NCBI GenBank assembly: GCA_022829145.1
Contig: CM040741.1
Span: 60,624,547 to 60,688,546, forward strand
Direction of reading: 5' to 3'
Origin: Albula goreensis
Lineage: Eukaryota; Chordata; Actinopteri; Albuliformes; Albulidae
Length of the DNA stretch: 64,000 nucleotides
In this document: piece after piece, positions 36,986 to 49,600 of the stretch
Layout of the letters: every line of letters begins with the position of its first letter
Numbering within the stretch: position 1 is the stretch's first letter
Notes under the pieces: generated by a model
What the model was told of the DNA's origin: nothing
Seen by the model: the letters and a program-made list of their open reading frames with translations, nothing else
Database searches by the model: none
Made by a program: the position numbers and the translations under genes

Positions 36986-37949
36986 AGTATTCATATTTCT
37001 CTTCTTTTAAGGAAGCTGAATAAAACCAAATGCACTCTGAAAATACAATATTAAAAGATAAACTTGGGATAAACAAACTGTCTTGGGATATGAGCTAAAT
37101 GTAAAACCCTCACCATTTCATACATTTATTACATTCAGTTTCTTTATGATCTTCAGAGAGCATTAGGCTCATTTGGAAGTGTGCCTTGTTTTCAAAAAGG
37201 AATCTCGACAGCTGTTATGTTAAAACATTTCCTTCAAAAAATACACACTTCAGCAAATGTGTTCTTCTACATATACTCCCTTTGGACTTTGTATTTGATT
37301 TTGGAGAATATTCCTCAATTTTAAGAATATACTAAAGCAGCTATGATAATATGTTTTGTTTTTCAGTGGCACTGAATCCACACAGTTTAAATACATTCAC
37401 TTTGAATTAGAATTGGAATGCTGCATTTTTTATTGCAATGATTTTAAGGTGGCTGGTTTTAGTGTATATAGAAAGTCACCAGCTACATATAATGTTCAGT
37501 GCACACATATGTATCATTCACTTTATAATTGAGATTGATTCATTTTCAGTCCAACATGTGTCACATTAAATTTGCAACACACTTAAACAATGCTTGATCG
37601 ATATGCCTGCTATCTGTGATGGCCACCAAAAAAAACTGCAAAGGATCTGGGCTGGATTATGTGATATTCCATCTCAATTGTGTTTGAAAATTCAGTGCTG
37701 AATAAAGGAGGAAAATAAGCAACATGTACCATAAATACAGAGAAAGCATTAAACTAAACTCAAACATGGGGTGGTCTTATCATTAGGCACTACATTTATG
37801 AAATACCCATCTGATACCAATTTTATGAAAAGCTTTTTGGCAAAACATTGAATACCCAACCTCCTTTTTCCACATGTTCATGGCATATGCAGATGCTTGA
37901 TAGCTACCTACACAATCTTCACTGGTTTCAAACACAAGCTGTATGTGTT

Positions 37950-38215
37950 AGGTCAGTTAAATGCCTGCAAAAGAGGGCAAACATCCACAATGGCCCTGGA
38001 TGTTGAACATTCAAATTGGGTTCTTGGGACATTTATCAAAGTCATACGCTGGAGCTGCAATCTGTTTCGGATTTCAAGGATGGCCATACCCGCAGCATCT
38101 GTAATCGTCAGAGGCAGCCTCCGTACGATACGTCTCCAGTGTGGGATTGTATCTGCCTGCTTTCTGGATCCTAAGCTCCTATCCATCCATTGGAACTCTC
38201 AATCACTTTTGATGT
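37950..38215. other. Complex block open in several frames, possibly conserved
   Basis: Overlapping open frames run on both strands (37897-38217 plus; 37953-38186 minus). CpGs are more frequent here (near 38100-38140: TAATCGTCAG, CTCCGTACGATACGTCTCC). The minus strand has a CTTAG acceptor-like word near 38173, but none of the frames shows a recognisable domain. It may be a coding exon of an unknown gene or a conserved noncoding element. Confidence 0.25.
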
Positions 38216-40959
38216 GAAGGTAAAGCCACTACTTGAAGATTTCAATTGATAAATAATATCAAGCATTCAAATGCCTTTTCCAATTAACATTTTCACAATA
38301 GAAAGTATATTTTCAGAATTGTAAACTGAACTTTTTAATTAACATAATCAACGAACAAGAGTTGCTTATGATTTGACAATGGTTATGTTAAAGCATCTTT
38401 TGCCATGTACTTGAATTCCTCTTTGATGTATTACAAAGAATTCAAATAACCTCTTGCCACCTCTCAAAAAATAATATAAGAGCTTGTGCCTTTTTAATCT
38501 GTATGCTTTCTCATGTATGGTTAATTCTCCATCAAATTCTCCAGTCTCCACTATTATACAAAAAAAAAATGTGAGATGCGATGAAGCCCAAATCCAACAA
38601 ATTGGAAATTAATTTGTTATAGCACATGAAATGTTTCTCTTATCAGTAAGAAGGATTCATGATGATAGATGCAGAAAACTAGTTCAAAAAGAAGAAATCT
38701 TTCAAAATTATCAAAGAATGTCTTATTTCTTTGAAATAATGCACAGTCAGTCACTCCTCGAGTGACAGTAGCACAAGATTTATTCTTTAATTGGAAACCC
38801 TGATGAGAAAGAGGTGCTACTTTCCAATATACTCAATATGCTGTACATCTCATTCACACGAGATTCAGGTTTGTGGCATCTCTAGAGTGAAAACCAAGAA
38901 GGCCTAGCATGGGGCAGAAAAAAAAACACAGAACTGGAATAAAATGAGAGGTAGTTGGTTGTACAAATGAGAAAACAGAAAAGTTACTGATTTGGAGTTG
39001 AAGGTGTTTTACTTCCTTTGTGATAGCATTTCCTAATATTCTAAACCTGACATTAGTCACTGTCTTAGGCCGTCAAAAAGCATCCAAAATGCTAATCCAT
39101 CAACCTCTTCACTTACCTCCTGTAGGATACTGACCTTGGAATTTAAACAGGGTCCAAGATGTGGCACAAGAACAGCAAGGAAAGTATTACACAGAGACAC
39201 AATGATGTAGTGTTTGGAATAAAATCAATTTGTGTCGTGCATTTTGACAATTAGCAAAAATGAGCATTTGGGGTAGCAAATTGAAGAGAGATTCTCAGCA
39301 TTTTCACATTGCATTGCATACAGCACAATATCTGATAATAAGCGAACAGTCAATGTAACAAACAAAAGACTTGATTTTGATGCTGTTCTGTTGCACATCA
39401 CTCTTATTAAACCTTTTCACTTCAGACAATCAAAGATGTTTTCTTGAGTGTCTCAGTTGTATTTTACCATGTAAATCAATGTGTAAAATGAAAATGGGAC
39501 AGCTCTACCTAGCAGACATTTAATTGCAAAATCATTATTCTGAATTGATGAAACAAAATGGCCACAGTCCAATAAAAGCTGTTTTGCATGAGTGACAACC
39601 AAAACAAAAAAATCTATCTGACCGAATACAGTTTTCTGTGTAGGCAAGCATAAGTAAATATGACTCTGCAAAGAGAATAGCCACTGCTTAAATGTAAATG
39701 GAATACATTTATTTAAATACTCTACACTGATTCTATTATATGTTTTTACAATTATATTATTTGTTAGGAATAACAATTGTAAAAAAAAAAAAAAACAGGA
39801 AAACATAAAGCAGTAACTTGAATATAGCCAGACTGGAAAGAAAATTGATGGGTCTGGTTCAGCTGAAGATGGATAGTCTTATTTGTATGTTCATTATTCA
39901 TTTTCTTTAAATAACACATGTATTGGTAGGGACTCATGCATAATTCAATCCCTGGAAAAAATGTATTTTGCCTTTCCAAAGCATGCATATATTGGCCTTT
40001 ACAGAGATTACTATGTTGCCTTATCTACACTCCAATCTTCAGTTACTGAATCACTTTTTCAAAACCAATGCACAAAAATACATTACGGTGCTAAGCATTT
40101 TTATTTGCCCACATTTAATGAAAATCCACATCATTTTGCAGTTCTACAGCTTGTCTTTGCAGGACTAATTCATTTGTGAAGACATAAAGAAGGCATATGG
40201 AATATTAAAAACAATTATATAAAGTGTATCCAATAGATACACTGGCTAAAAAAAAAAAAAAACTATTTAGTCTCCAGCCACTGTGTTCTGTGAGCTTATT
40301 TTTTAAAAAATGTATAATCTCTTCATCCTTTCACCCTTTTAGTAGCAGTCACATGATAAAAATAATTGTTATTGCCAACTTTTTTTCTTACTTCTTAGCA
40401 ACTCCAGTTAAAAATACCAAGCTGAGAAAATTTGAATAAATATCACAATAAAGCAGCACAGCCAAGATATTCTAGAATGAGATTGACTTCAATTTTAATA
40501 ATTAACAAGATTACCATGTGAAAGTATGTTTTTGTTTGTAAAATTATGGAAAAGCATACAATCAGTGTTGAATGTAAAATACTACAGTAATTGTTTCTAA
40601 GCTTCCTCTGAGCCATGTTACCTAGTTCTAAAAGTCTTTGGCTTGGCATTGAAAACTTTGATTTTGAAAGATGATCAGAACAATTTGCAACCTAGCTATT
40701 TGAAAAATCCTCTACATCATTCTGAAACTTTAATATTTGCAGGTAATATGTTAAATGGCTTTAACTCCAGTTGTCAGAGATAGGTTGTGTACTGTAATAA
40801 AAAAGTGTTTCATGAAATCTGATTGTAAAGACCATGGCAAAGGTGTGAGGGGATGTCACACTGAGATTCTGGGATCCTATATGTCTGTATATTTGGTAGG
40901 TGTTTGCTGGGCTGTAGTGACTTTGACACAGTGGTAGTCAGCAAATCAAAGATTTTGTG
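38216..40959. other. AT-rich unique DNA, no gene recognised
   Basis: Poly-A runs at about 39779-39794 and 40248-40262. The 117-codon minus frame at 39453-39806 ends in a Phe/Leu-rich stretch created by the poly-A and is rejected as coding. Confidence 0.5.
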
Positions 40960-41480
40960 ACTGGATTTAGATGTTTGCCACAGAGCCATGGCTGAAGAAA
41001 GCCCATGCCACACCGGAAGATCAAAGACATCCCTGCTGTGATAATGTGTGTAATCAAAAACATCACACTCACACTCAAACAGCATGGGATGACAATGGAG
41101 CTTTTCCTATGGAGAAGGCAAAAGCTGTGAGGTTCTCCTTCATTTTTCAGCATTTATTGATTAACTATTATGACTGCCCATCCGGATTATGATAAGTACA
41201 ACTGTGTGTAATCAAAGCATTTATCAGGGCTGCAGTGGCACAGGCGCAGGTTATAGACAAAGCCTTTCATATGGTAGCATTAAGCTCTCATGAGGCTCAG
41301 TCTGTTTGTGTAAGTACCTCAGTTAATGCCGTAAGTGGTCTGACTTTAATGTTACTCCCAGTTACTGCTCCATCAGAATATTGCAAAAATCCACAGAAAT
41401 GCGTGTTTGTTTTTGTGTATATATGCTTATTTTGGCTGTCAACATGTTTTGACAGTCCAAAATTGAGGACTAATGATGAA
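40960..41480. promoter_or_regulatory. Candidate conserved block with a MEIS-type hairpin
   Basis: Repeat-free complex sequence with AGATCAAAG (TCF/LEF, 41018-41026), repeated GTGTGTAATCAAA words (near 41046 and 41203) and an inverted repeat at 41430-41462. The latter pairs TTTTGGCTGTCAA with TTGACAGTCCAAAA around CATGTT, with one bulged base, and places two TGACAG sites head to head. Regulatory role is inferred. Confidence 0.35.
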
Positions 41481-41999
41481 AAATAATGTATTACTTCAAA
41501 TAATTGTTGCATCATTTATTTGAAACCCCATATTCGCATGATATCTGTATCAGTTCATTTGCAGTAGTTTGCAATGTAACTGAGGCAGGCACGTAACTGT
41601 CACATTGTACTTGTGTCACAGTTGGGCCGCATCACTTTGAAATAAACAGGCCAGTGCTCACTCTTCGCTGATGTAATCTATTTTTAACCTCTGTTCCATT
41701 AGTTTGAACCATTACAATGGAACACGACTTGGTTTGTCCTGCACTAGTCTCTATACAATTCTTTGTGCCAGACAAACTGTACTCCATCAGGGTGAGCTGC
41801 ACAAAAAGCTGTTTTAAGCACCCAGGAGGAACTGAGTCAGTTGTTGACAAGTCAACCCGATGTTTTTGCTGAGGCCATCTTGTTCTGTAGTGTCAATGAA
41901 AATCAGTGAGAATTTGTCCCCTGTGTTGTTAATGGACAGAGCAGAGTGTATAACTGTTCTCCTTGTTGTGACTTGGTTCATTTCTATATATCTTTCTTG

Positions 42000-42600
42000 A
42001 TTGCCATCAGATTTGATGTGCAGCAGTCATATCCTTAATAATGAGGTGATGTCATTCATCCATCTCATATGAATATATAAAGCTGTTTGGGACGTTCAGA
42101 GCCACTCATCAATGATTATTTAATGAAATCGAGGGCAAAACATTTAAACAACAACTGACTATGACATTGACCCACTAGACCGATAAGCATGTTTTTATAC
42201 TGAAATGCAAAGATGTTGAGGAAACAGGCCTCCAAAAATCTATTAAACAATCTGAGGGAGATTACTCACTGAAGATCCTCCGTAAGGAGTTGTCTGAGAT
42301 CACTGATTGTGAGGGTCCTTTGTGAATTTTAGATGACACTGAGATAAAAAGCTGCAGATGCTTTGCTTTTGAGATCTACTGCACCGCTGCTAAAGCTCAG
42401 TGATATTTATTGGTCCATGACCACAAAGTAATGGCCATGCATTGCCGCGAGAAACACATGATTTACCTCAGTAGGGAAACAGAGCACTGAGACGATAAGC
42501 AGCCAATATCCATCTCCTACTTATCAGGAATAGGACTTGATAGCATTTAGCACTGGTATGAAGTGTCTAGCACAGATGAGGACTTTGCCATTACAGCCTG
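42000..42600. promoter_or_regulatory. Possible conserved noncoding block
   Basis: ATCAGATTTGATGTGCAGCA and CATCTCATATGAATATATAAAG (42058-42080, an E-box CATATG and a TATA-like word) mark the first part. TGACCACAAAG (RUNX-like ACCACA) near 42418 marks the second. Confidence is low because motif density is only modest. Confidence 0.22.
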
Positions 42601-42625
42601 ATGGAGATGAGGGGGAGTAAGGCTA

Positions 42626-42860
42626 CACTGTAAAGCATTTCATGTTGATTAAACTTAGAAACCTAAGTTCACCTGCTCCCTTGAAACGTGAGTAAAGTCA
42701 ACTTGAAAAATACCATTGTTTCACTTGTTGTTTAAACTTAATACTGTGAGTTAAAACAATTAATTATTTTTCATTATCCATGAAAGACAACTTTTCTTAT
42801 CTTTCTTGTCAAAGAAACACACGTTTATGCACTATTTTAACTTAAAGTTTCAAGTTCAAG
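42626..42860 (+). repeat. Fish hAT-type MITE, 5' end clear
   Basis: It opens CACTGTAAAGCATTTCATGT, then GATTAAACTTAGAAACCTAA with GTTCACCTG. This matches the word order of an abundant fish element (CACTGTAAAAAAT, GTTGATTTAACTTAAAA, TTAAGTTACC). Later AACTTAAAGTTTCAAGTTCA fits its internal part. The right terminal repeat is not found, so the end coordinate is approximate. Confidence 0.55.
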
Positions 42861-43518
42861 TGAACTATGTTCATAATACTTGCCATTTCAAGTCGGCACA
42901 TCTCTGACATCATGTATTGTGATTGTCTCTTTTGCTACCACAGCCACGTTAAACACTTCAAGAGGAAATGCATCATTCAGGACACTTTCATGCCCAATCA
43001 GAAGTCCAACCTGCATTCTTTCATCACCACGTCGAGGGTTTCACCATGAGCCTAAAGACTTACAGAGACAGTCACATCGAAATTCACATATCAAGTTTAA
43101 AATATCATCACCATCAAGTTTAAAACAACACTGCCATTCTAATAAATACAGTTTTGTATTACTGACAACAAACACAAGCATTTGAAGACAAGCTATGAAT
43201 TTGATATTCTAATTTTTTCACAGTTTCTGTAAAAATGAGCATAGTTTTGTTGTGGTAATGCCTCTAATGAACTTGAAATATGTTACCTCAGCAACATTTA
43301 AAATGAAAACAGTATGAAACGTGTAAATACAGCCTGTTTCACACACACATCCTGATTATGTCAGAGAAGTCCTCTGAAAAATAGCATGGAAGACAAAGTA
43401 GGGCACCTGCTCTTCTGTTTTGGTTTGTGTCCTACAAGAACAAGAGTGGGTGAGTGCAATATCTAAGTTAGAATTCTAATTTTAGTACACAACAGGAAAA
43501 GTTAATGTCAATGCATAC

Positions 43519-43674
43519 CTCCTTTTGAAGGCACTGCAGAACACCGGTCACGGTCAACTTCCTGCTTGATGGTGCTTTGTACAGTTTTAAAAGGCTAGGC
43601 ACCAAAGCATCTAGTCCCTCACTGAATGACTGAAGCAGGTCTGTAGTGACAATTCTTATGAATGCAGAACTTCG
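43519..43674 (-). other. Exon-like block (52 codons, phase 0/0), minus strand
   Basis: On the minus strand an acceptor, TGTAATCTGTATGTTTCAG, ends at 43675 and a donor, GTATGC, starts at 43518. The 156 bases between are open and end exactly on a codon. The peptide looks protein-like: IVTTDLLQSFSEGLDALVP, then LLKLYKA and a basic stretch SSRKLTVTG. It is alpha-helical and reminiscent of helical segments in multicopy, transposon-related fish proteins, but I cannot name the family. It may be one exon of a dead or live gene continuing toward 44650. Confidence 0.35.
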
Positions 43675-43999
43675 CTGAAACATACAGATTACAATACAGC
43701 ACAGAAAACGGAATGAGTGAAGGAAAAACAGCAGAGCTGTAGGAGTAGAAACAGATGAAAACAAGACAGATTTCATGCTTTTAGACAAATGCTTAACTAA
43801 GCAAATGCATAATATCCATGCTGTACTCAGTTGACAATCATTACCCGTCTCTCATGAAACAATTCAGGCCATCTGTCTATGGCTACAGAGATTAATGGTT
43901 CATCCCCAATGACCTCCTATTGGTGCTGAGAAAATGTTCCAAGATCTATGAATGTGTAACTTGCTAGCTAACAACTAGCACTAGAAAAGTAGCATTAAC

Positions 44000-44280
44000 C
44001 TGCATACACTAGCCAAATGCTTTTATGGGTCTTTGCTGGTGTTGAGCAAAGAAACCAGGGCGGTGCATGGAAAAAGCGGTGATTTTTCCCACCAAGACCA
44101 TTCTTTGGAAAGAGGATGTCATGGCCATAACGGAGGAGGGTAATGGCAGTGGTAGCGTAACATAAAGGCAGTGTCTACTGTTGGAAAAGAAATAAAGATG
44201 CAATTTAAACTCACCTATTGGTAGCTCAGTGGGGGAAAACTTACAAGTTGTACTCTGCTCTCCTCTCTGATAGCTTGGAG
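44000..44280 (-). other. Exon-like signals upstream of 43519-43674, minus strand
   Basis: On the minus strand a strong acceptor, TTTATTTCTTTTCCAACAG, lies near 44178-44196. It is followed by a frame open to about 43993 that includes LLRYGHDILFPKNGLGGK and PPWFLCSTPAKTH. A donor, AACTTGTAAGTTTT, lies near 44240-44253. The reading frames do not join cleanly, so this may be a decayed gene or chance. It matters because it lies next to the better exon candidate on the same strand. Confidence 0.22.
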
Positions 44281-45784
44281 GGTAAAAATCACAATAGCAT
44301 CCAAAAGAGGTTGTACTTAGTTCTTCTCTCTCCGTTCTGCAGTAACGTTACTGTTGAGTTGCAGTATAAGTCCATCTCCCTGCAATGATAGTTCATCAGT
44401 TGTGGGCATAACTAAGTGGGGCTGTAATGTTTTACAGCGCATCTGATAGAGCTTGGAGAGTGGATCTGTGGTGATTTTGTGCAGTGGGCAATGTGTGATC
44501 ACAAGCGGTAACAGCCTCAAATATTAAAGGAGAGCAGGGTAACTGCAGGTGGTAGATGGTTAACTCAGCATGATCAGGTCTTTTGGTGGCTCGGCCAGTA
44601 AGATGCACTTTCAGGAAGCAGGTGAGAGACTCAGATGTGACTGGGTGTTTCATTCACCTCAGGAGTCTCAGCTGTGCTATAACCAGCTATGACTAGTGGT
44701 CTATCTTGACCGTAGTAAGGCAATAACTGGCCCAGGCACACTAGGGAATGAGAGAGGTTAAGCTGACTGATATTGTTGGTCTGCAGTGGCTGTTTCTGGT
44801 TGGCTGGGAACCTGCAGATGGCATGAACTGAATTAGCTAGTTAGGTTACCATCCTAGGACTTAGGCAGTATGTAGTAGCTGGTGCATTGGAAGTGCAGGA
44901 TACAATGTAAGCTTGTTGTCATGTGAACTGGAGGAATCATGAGTCATGGCTTTAACCTCCTGAGTCAGCTGTACAGGGTTGCCATGGGAGTCTAGCACAT
45001 TCAACTGAAAAAAGAAAATGGAAAATGGATAAAAATAAAACCTAAATTATTAAATAAATAAATGAAAACTTTTCATACACAAAAAAGTTCTGGTGAATGG
45101 ATGGTTGTGAGAGAAAGCCCTCACTCTTAAAGTTATGCATTAGCAATGCAAAAACTAAGAAATAAAGAATGGCACGATAGTGAAATTGAAAAGAACGTAT
45201 CAGAAATGTTTGTCTCTTAATCCATAAGTATGATGCCCTTCTTTAACACAGAACTCATCACACTACATCTTTCCCAAGTAAAACTGCATGAATACATTAT
45301 TACAATTGAGGGGGGTGTGTTTTCAAGCTTTTTATAGATTTTTCTCTGTTATATAAATCAATGTGTATAGCCATGCTATAAACTGGAAAATATGTACTTT
45401 TAGTTCTGAACTGATTCATGCATTTCCCTCAAGATATTTTTTTTAGCTTATTTATTGTTTCCAGTATATTACACCTCATTTGTATCCTGCTGATAGATTG
45501 TCTGCTATTAATGTTGTGTGACATTTTTTGGAATCCATTGCCCCATCCTCTCCTTTCTCAGAAAACCCAAAAGGGTTAAGGATGTCATTTGTGTTCAAGC
45601 TTGAAAACTAGGGCTACATTGCACATTGCACAAGAACAATAAACAAGAAATGTACTGTTCACCCCAACTGAATTGTTGAAGTATTTGGCAATTTTTTCAA
45701 GGTAGGTTCACACATATGTAGCGGTTGCTAGTTAGCTTTTTGCAATTGAAGGAGTTACAGCTTTCTTTTTTTGCTTGGTTTTTT

Positions 45785-46463
45785 AGAAGGCAGATGTTGA
45801 ATAATATGCAGAAGGACTATGTCTTCGGTAGAATTCCCTATTGGTTTCTGAGATAGTTCCCAAGCAGCATGCTGATCCAAATAAGTTCTCGATTTACATT
45901 AATTTCAGCAGTAATAGAGCAATGCCATGTCCATGCAGATTTGGCAATCAAATACAATTTCATATCATGTATTCTGCATTACAAAATAGATTACCTTCAC
46001 TTTTGCACTTGCGAGAACACTGACAGATCACAGTATCCTGCCTTAGGGTAAAGATGCATTCGATTGTAGCTGACTTCTAATGCAAATAAAACACTTAATT
46101 CTAAAGTGTCCTGTACTGATTGTGCCTTAATTTACAGTGTATTTGCCTTTTAGTTGGGGTGCACAGCTGAAAACAATTAGTCCTGCAGTGAGTCTTTACC
46201 CTAAGGCAGGAGACGGGAGTCTGTCAGTGTTCTCACAAGTGCAAAAGTGAAAGTAATAATCTTTTATAATGCAGAATACATGAGATGAAGTTTTATTTGA
46301 TTTCGAAATTGACATGGAAGTGGCATTCCTCTATTACTGCTGAAATTAATGTAAATCGAGAACTTATTTGGATCAGCATGCTGCTTAGGGGACTATCTCA
46401 GAAATCAGCAGGGAATTCTACCGAAGACATAGTCCTTCTGCATATTATTCAACATCTGCCTCC
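45785..46463. repeat. Large inverted duplication (about 270-bp arms, 139-bp spacer)
   Basis: The left arm 45785-46053 starts GAAGGCAGATGTTGAATAAT and ends CCTTAGGGTAAAGA. The right arm 46193-46463 is its inverted copy, starting TCTTTACCCTAAGGCAGG and ending ATTATTCAACATCTGCC. By eye the arms are roughly 85-90% identical, with runs of more than 50 identical bases. The right arm continues without a break into an open frame (46285-46617), so the right copy may be the source. If transcribed, the locus would fold into a long double-stranded RNA. Confidence 0.85.
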
Positions 46464-46617
46464 TAATTCAACTTGTATTCATGCAGAATCACTGGTACAG
46501 TCTTTAGACACCATATGCTCTAAGAAGAAAAAGGGTTCTTCGGGTGTTCTCAGGGAAACATTTTTGGAACTATATGGGTCTCTTACTGAACAGTTTAGTA
46601 CTACACAGCCATAAATG
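46285..46617 (+). other. 110-codon open frame across the right arm
   Basis: It starts at ATG 46285 and ends with TAA 46615-46617. The first 60 codons lie in the right arm of the inverted repeat. The rest is outside and encodes STCIHAESLVQSLDTICS and a basic KKKKG run, then LRETFLELYGSLTEQF, which is helix-like. An in-frame stop lies close upstream, so if it was part of a gene the 5' part is lost or spliced. The family is not recognised. Confidence 0.25.
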
Positions 46618-49600
46618 GCTTCCACAAAACCACACAGAAAGAGTCAAATACAGGAAAATTCCCATTGGAAGCAAGAGGGTGTGACTGAAGTTCAAACGTA
46701 GTACTCAATTAAAATTGCAAGGTCTATCCAATCATCTGAGACATTAAACCATAGTAGGTGTTCATGTATACACCTAATTTCACCAAGAGTTGAGGAAAAA
46801 AACAGCAGAAATTCATGAGAGATTTAAAAAAAAAAAACATAATTCATAATGCATGGATCTAGCGCAACTGTCAAAATTTTGGTAGAAAAGCTTGAGCAGT
46901 CATTTATTCTGAAAACAACTGTGCTATTTTGATCCTTACTATCTCAGCTTTGTATTCAGTATGTAACAAGTCTGCTGAGCAGAATATTTTCTGAGTACTG
47001 GCAACAGGATATATAGTGAGAGTGTCAAATATGGCTTTCTGTAGATTTGTACACCCAGTAGAAGCACAGGGAAATGCACACACTGGGAATGATAGTGTTT
47101 CAGAACTCTGAATTGCTGAAAGTGATGTCTAAATCTGAAAAATGGTAGGCCTTAATGACAAGACACTTTTCTCAAATTCTCAAATTTTTCAGCAAAGGGG
47201 TTTATTAGCAATCTGTTTGTTGCCCCAATAAACATTGTTTTGTAAAACTGCCAGTTTGAATATTCAGGTTAGCTATTCCCTCACACTTGCCAATTAAAAA
47301 AAAAAAAAAAATAACAAAACAAAACAAAAAAAAAAAAAAAACATTCCCTTTGTCTGATTTAAGTGATACATTTCATTTTTTCATATCACTGGAAAGTGGC
47401 ATAGAATTTCAATTAAAAGCGTTCCTTGAAAAGGTGGAATGTAAACCTAGTTATTAGAATGATACTTCCAAATATATGTAGTATTTGATCTGTATTCCCA
47501 TAACCAATAAAAGCTGTATTTCTATGTATAATCCATTTAAATTTTCAATAAATGCATACATGTTTCCATATATTTTTACAAGGAAAAATAAATATGTTTC
47601 ACCTCATGCATATTTCAATATATTAACCATTTATTAATTTCTCATATGTAAATCATGAATGACATTAACTAAATTTGTAAAAAGTTTTATTGAGGAAAAA
47701 GTTAATGGCATATATATTACATCCATTTCTAAAAGAATGACAGCAATGACAAAAAGTGAAAATGCAAGAATAATTTACTGGCCTCTCTCATAACCGGCAA
47801 GGTAGTGCTCTGCTCCTTTTAGTATGTGCCAATGTTTTGAGATAATATGAATTTGCAATTAAATTCAAATGGAGAATTCCTGGCATGACAAATAACATTG
47901 TATTGGCAAGGAGCACTTAACAAGTTTACAAGCATTAAAAAAAGCAATAATAATATTATCAAAAATAATTGTGTACTATATGTTGGTATACACAACCATG
48001 TATGTACACACATATGCATAAGTATCATAAAGATCAGTGGCTTGCATCTTCTTGTATTATATGTATAAAACAAAGTCTTGCCTTGAGCACAGAGAATGGA
48101 TAATTGCTGAATTCTAATGCTGAACAACACCAACAAACAAAAAAAAAACAAAAGACTCAAGTCAAGGTAAGAATACTGTCATCAATAATACATGAGGTGC
48201 ACGAACTTCATGTCTGAAATGCTGTTATTTATGTACAAGCTTCAGGATTCCCAGATCCTATCTGCCATTTACAAAAGCCCATGATCTATGCCTGCAGAGT
48301 TATCTGATCATGCCATCACACATATCGGTGCAGATAGGTGCTCTCACAGTTTCTTAATTAGTTGCTATGTTGTCTCCCAATCAAAGATATACACATTGCA
48401 GCTTCTCCTGTGCTATCTGCCATCTTGATAAAAACTGATAACCAAAATGAGGTGAGACTGAAAAATGTTTGCAACAAATTCATTTGTAAAACAATATTGT
48501 GCTCCCAGTTGACCAGCAAGCATAATTGATTTACTTTACAAATGCTAATTCTTTATACAATAAACAAATGTCATCCATTTTAACTTGGGAGGTCTAATGC
48601 CAATGACAGCAGCTCCCATTGGTACAGATTTTTTTCTTTTTTTTGCGACTCCTGTTTTAAATGCCACTGAGTGATCCTGATTTGGCTATTTTTATCATCC
48701 ACTCATGCAGAGAAACAAGTGCGTGCTTTTAGCAGTTCACCTCAGCCACCGCAATTCTTTACAACGTTTCCTGGGTTACTAACTCCCAAAAGAACAGAAT
48801 TCTAATGTCAGGATTTGAGCTAGCACATTACCCCTGTCTCTTTCAAACATGCTGCTGACTCATCACTCAAGTTTTCTGCACATGGCCCTGCTCACTCCTC
48901 TTTTAGTCAGCTCGTACATACTTCCATCTACCTGTCCTCTCCTTCACAGGTATATTGTCTGCCAGGAACCCCAGACAGCCAAGACTTATTGTGGTTTATT
49001 TAGTTGTTTTATTGTATTCTTCATTCTTCAAAGTCTTCATTTTTTCAATTGCATTTCATTTTTAGTTGTTTTGTTGTATTTTAACTTTTGAGGCAGTGTC
49101 AGCTGTTTTTTTTTGTGGAACTTTTTTAAATTATTTTTCTCGTTATAAGAGTATATATAAAAGAGTGTATATATAAAAACTGATTAATTGTGAATATATC
49201 TACAGATCTCACTCTCTTTGATGCAGTGAAACTAGTTATCTAGCTACCTGGCTGAACAGACACAACTGTATGGATCATCTACAGAGGAATATCAGCGCTT
49301 GAGGCACAACGCTACTGACATTATAATTCATCAATACAACTGAGGGACTCTGGGAGAAATCAATTCAAACATGGTTTTCTAGTTACTTACAAAAACAAAA
49401 GTTTAGTACTACTTTAATAAAAGCCACCATCTTTCCATGAAGGTTAGATTAAACTAAAACCAAATGGCAATAAAGTGTCTTTGACCTTGTGTACGAGATC
49501 CACATTTTAGCGGTGATTTTCATTTAAATTACAACCAGAATTTTAGCTAGTTGTGTGCACAGGTGACTCAGATGCACTGCCTGATACATTGCTGTTTGCA

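Noticed and set aside
39453..39806. 117-codon minus-strand frame
   Set aside because: The Phe-rich start comes from a poly-A run; the rest has no family character.
49145..49185. Duplicated TATATAAA words as a promoter pair
   Set aside because: Simple AT-rich repetition without other promoter features.
49235..49255. GTTATCTAGCT resembling part of miR-9
   Set aside because: Only a short match; no foldback partner and the rest of the mature sequence is absent.
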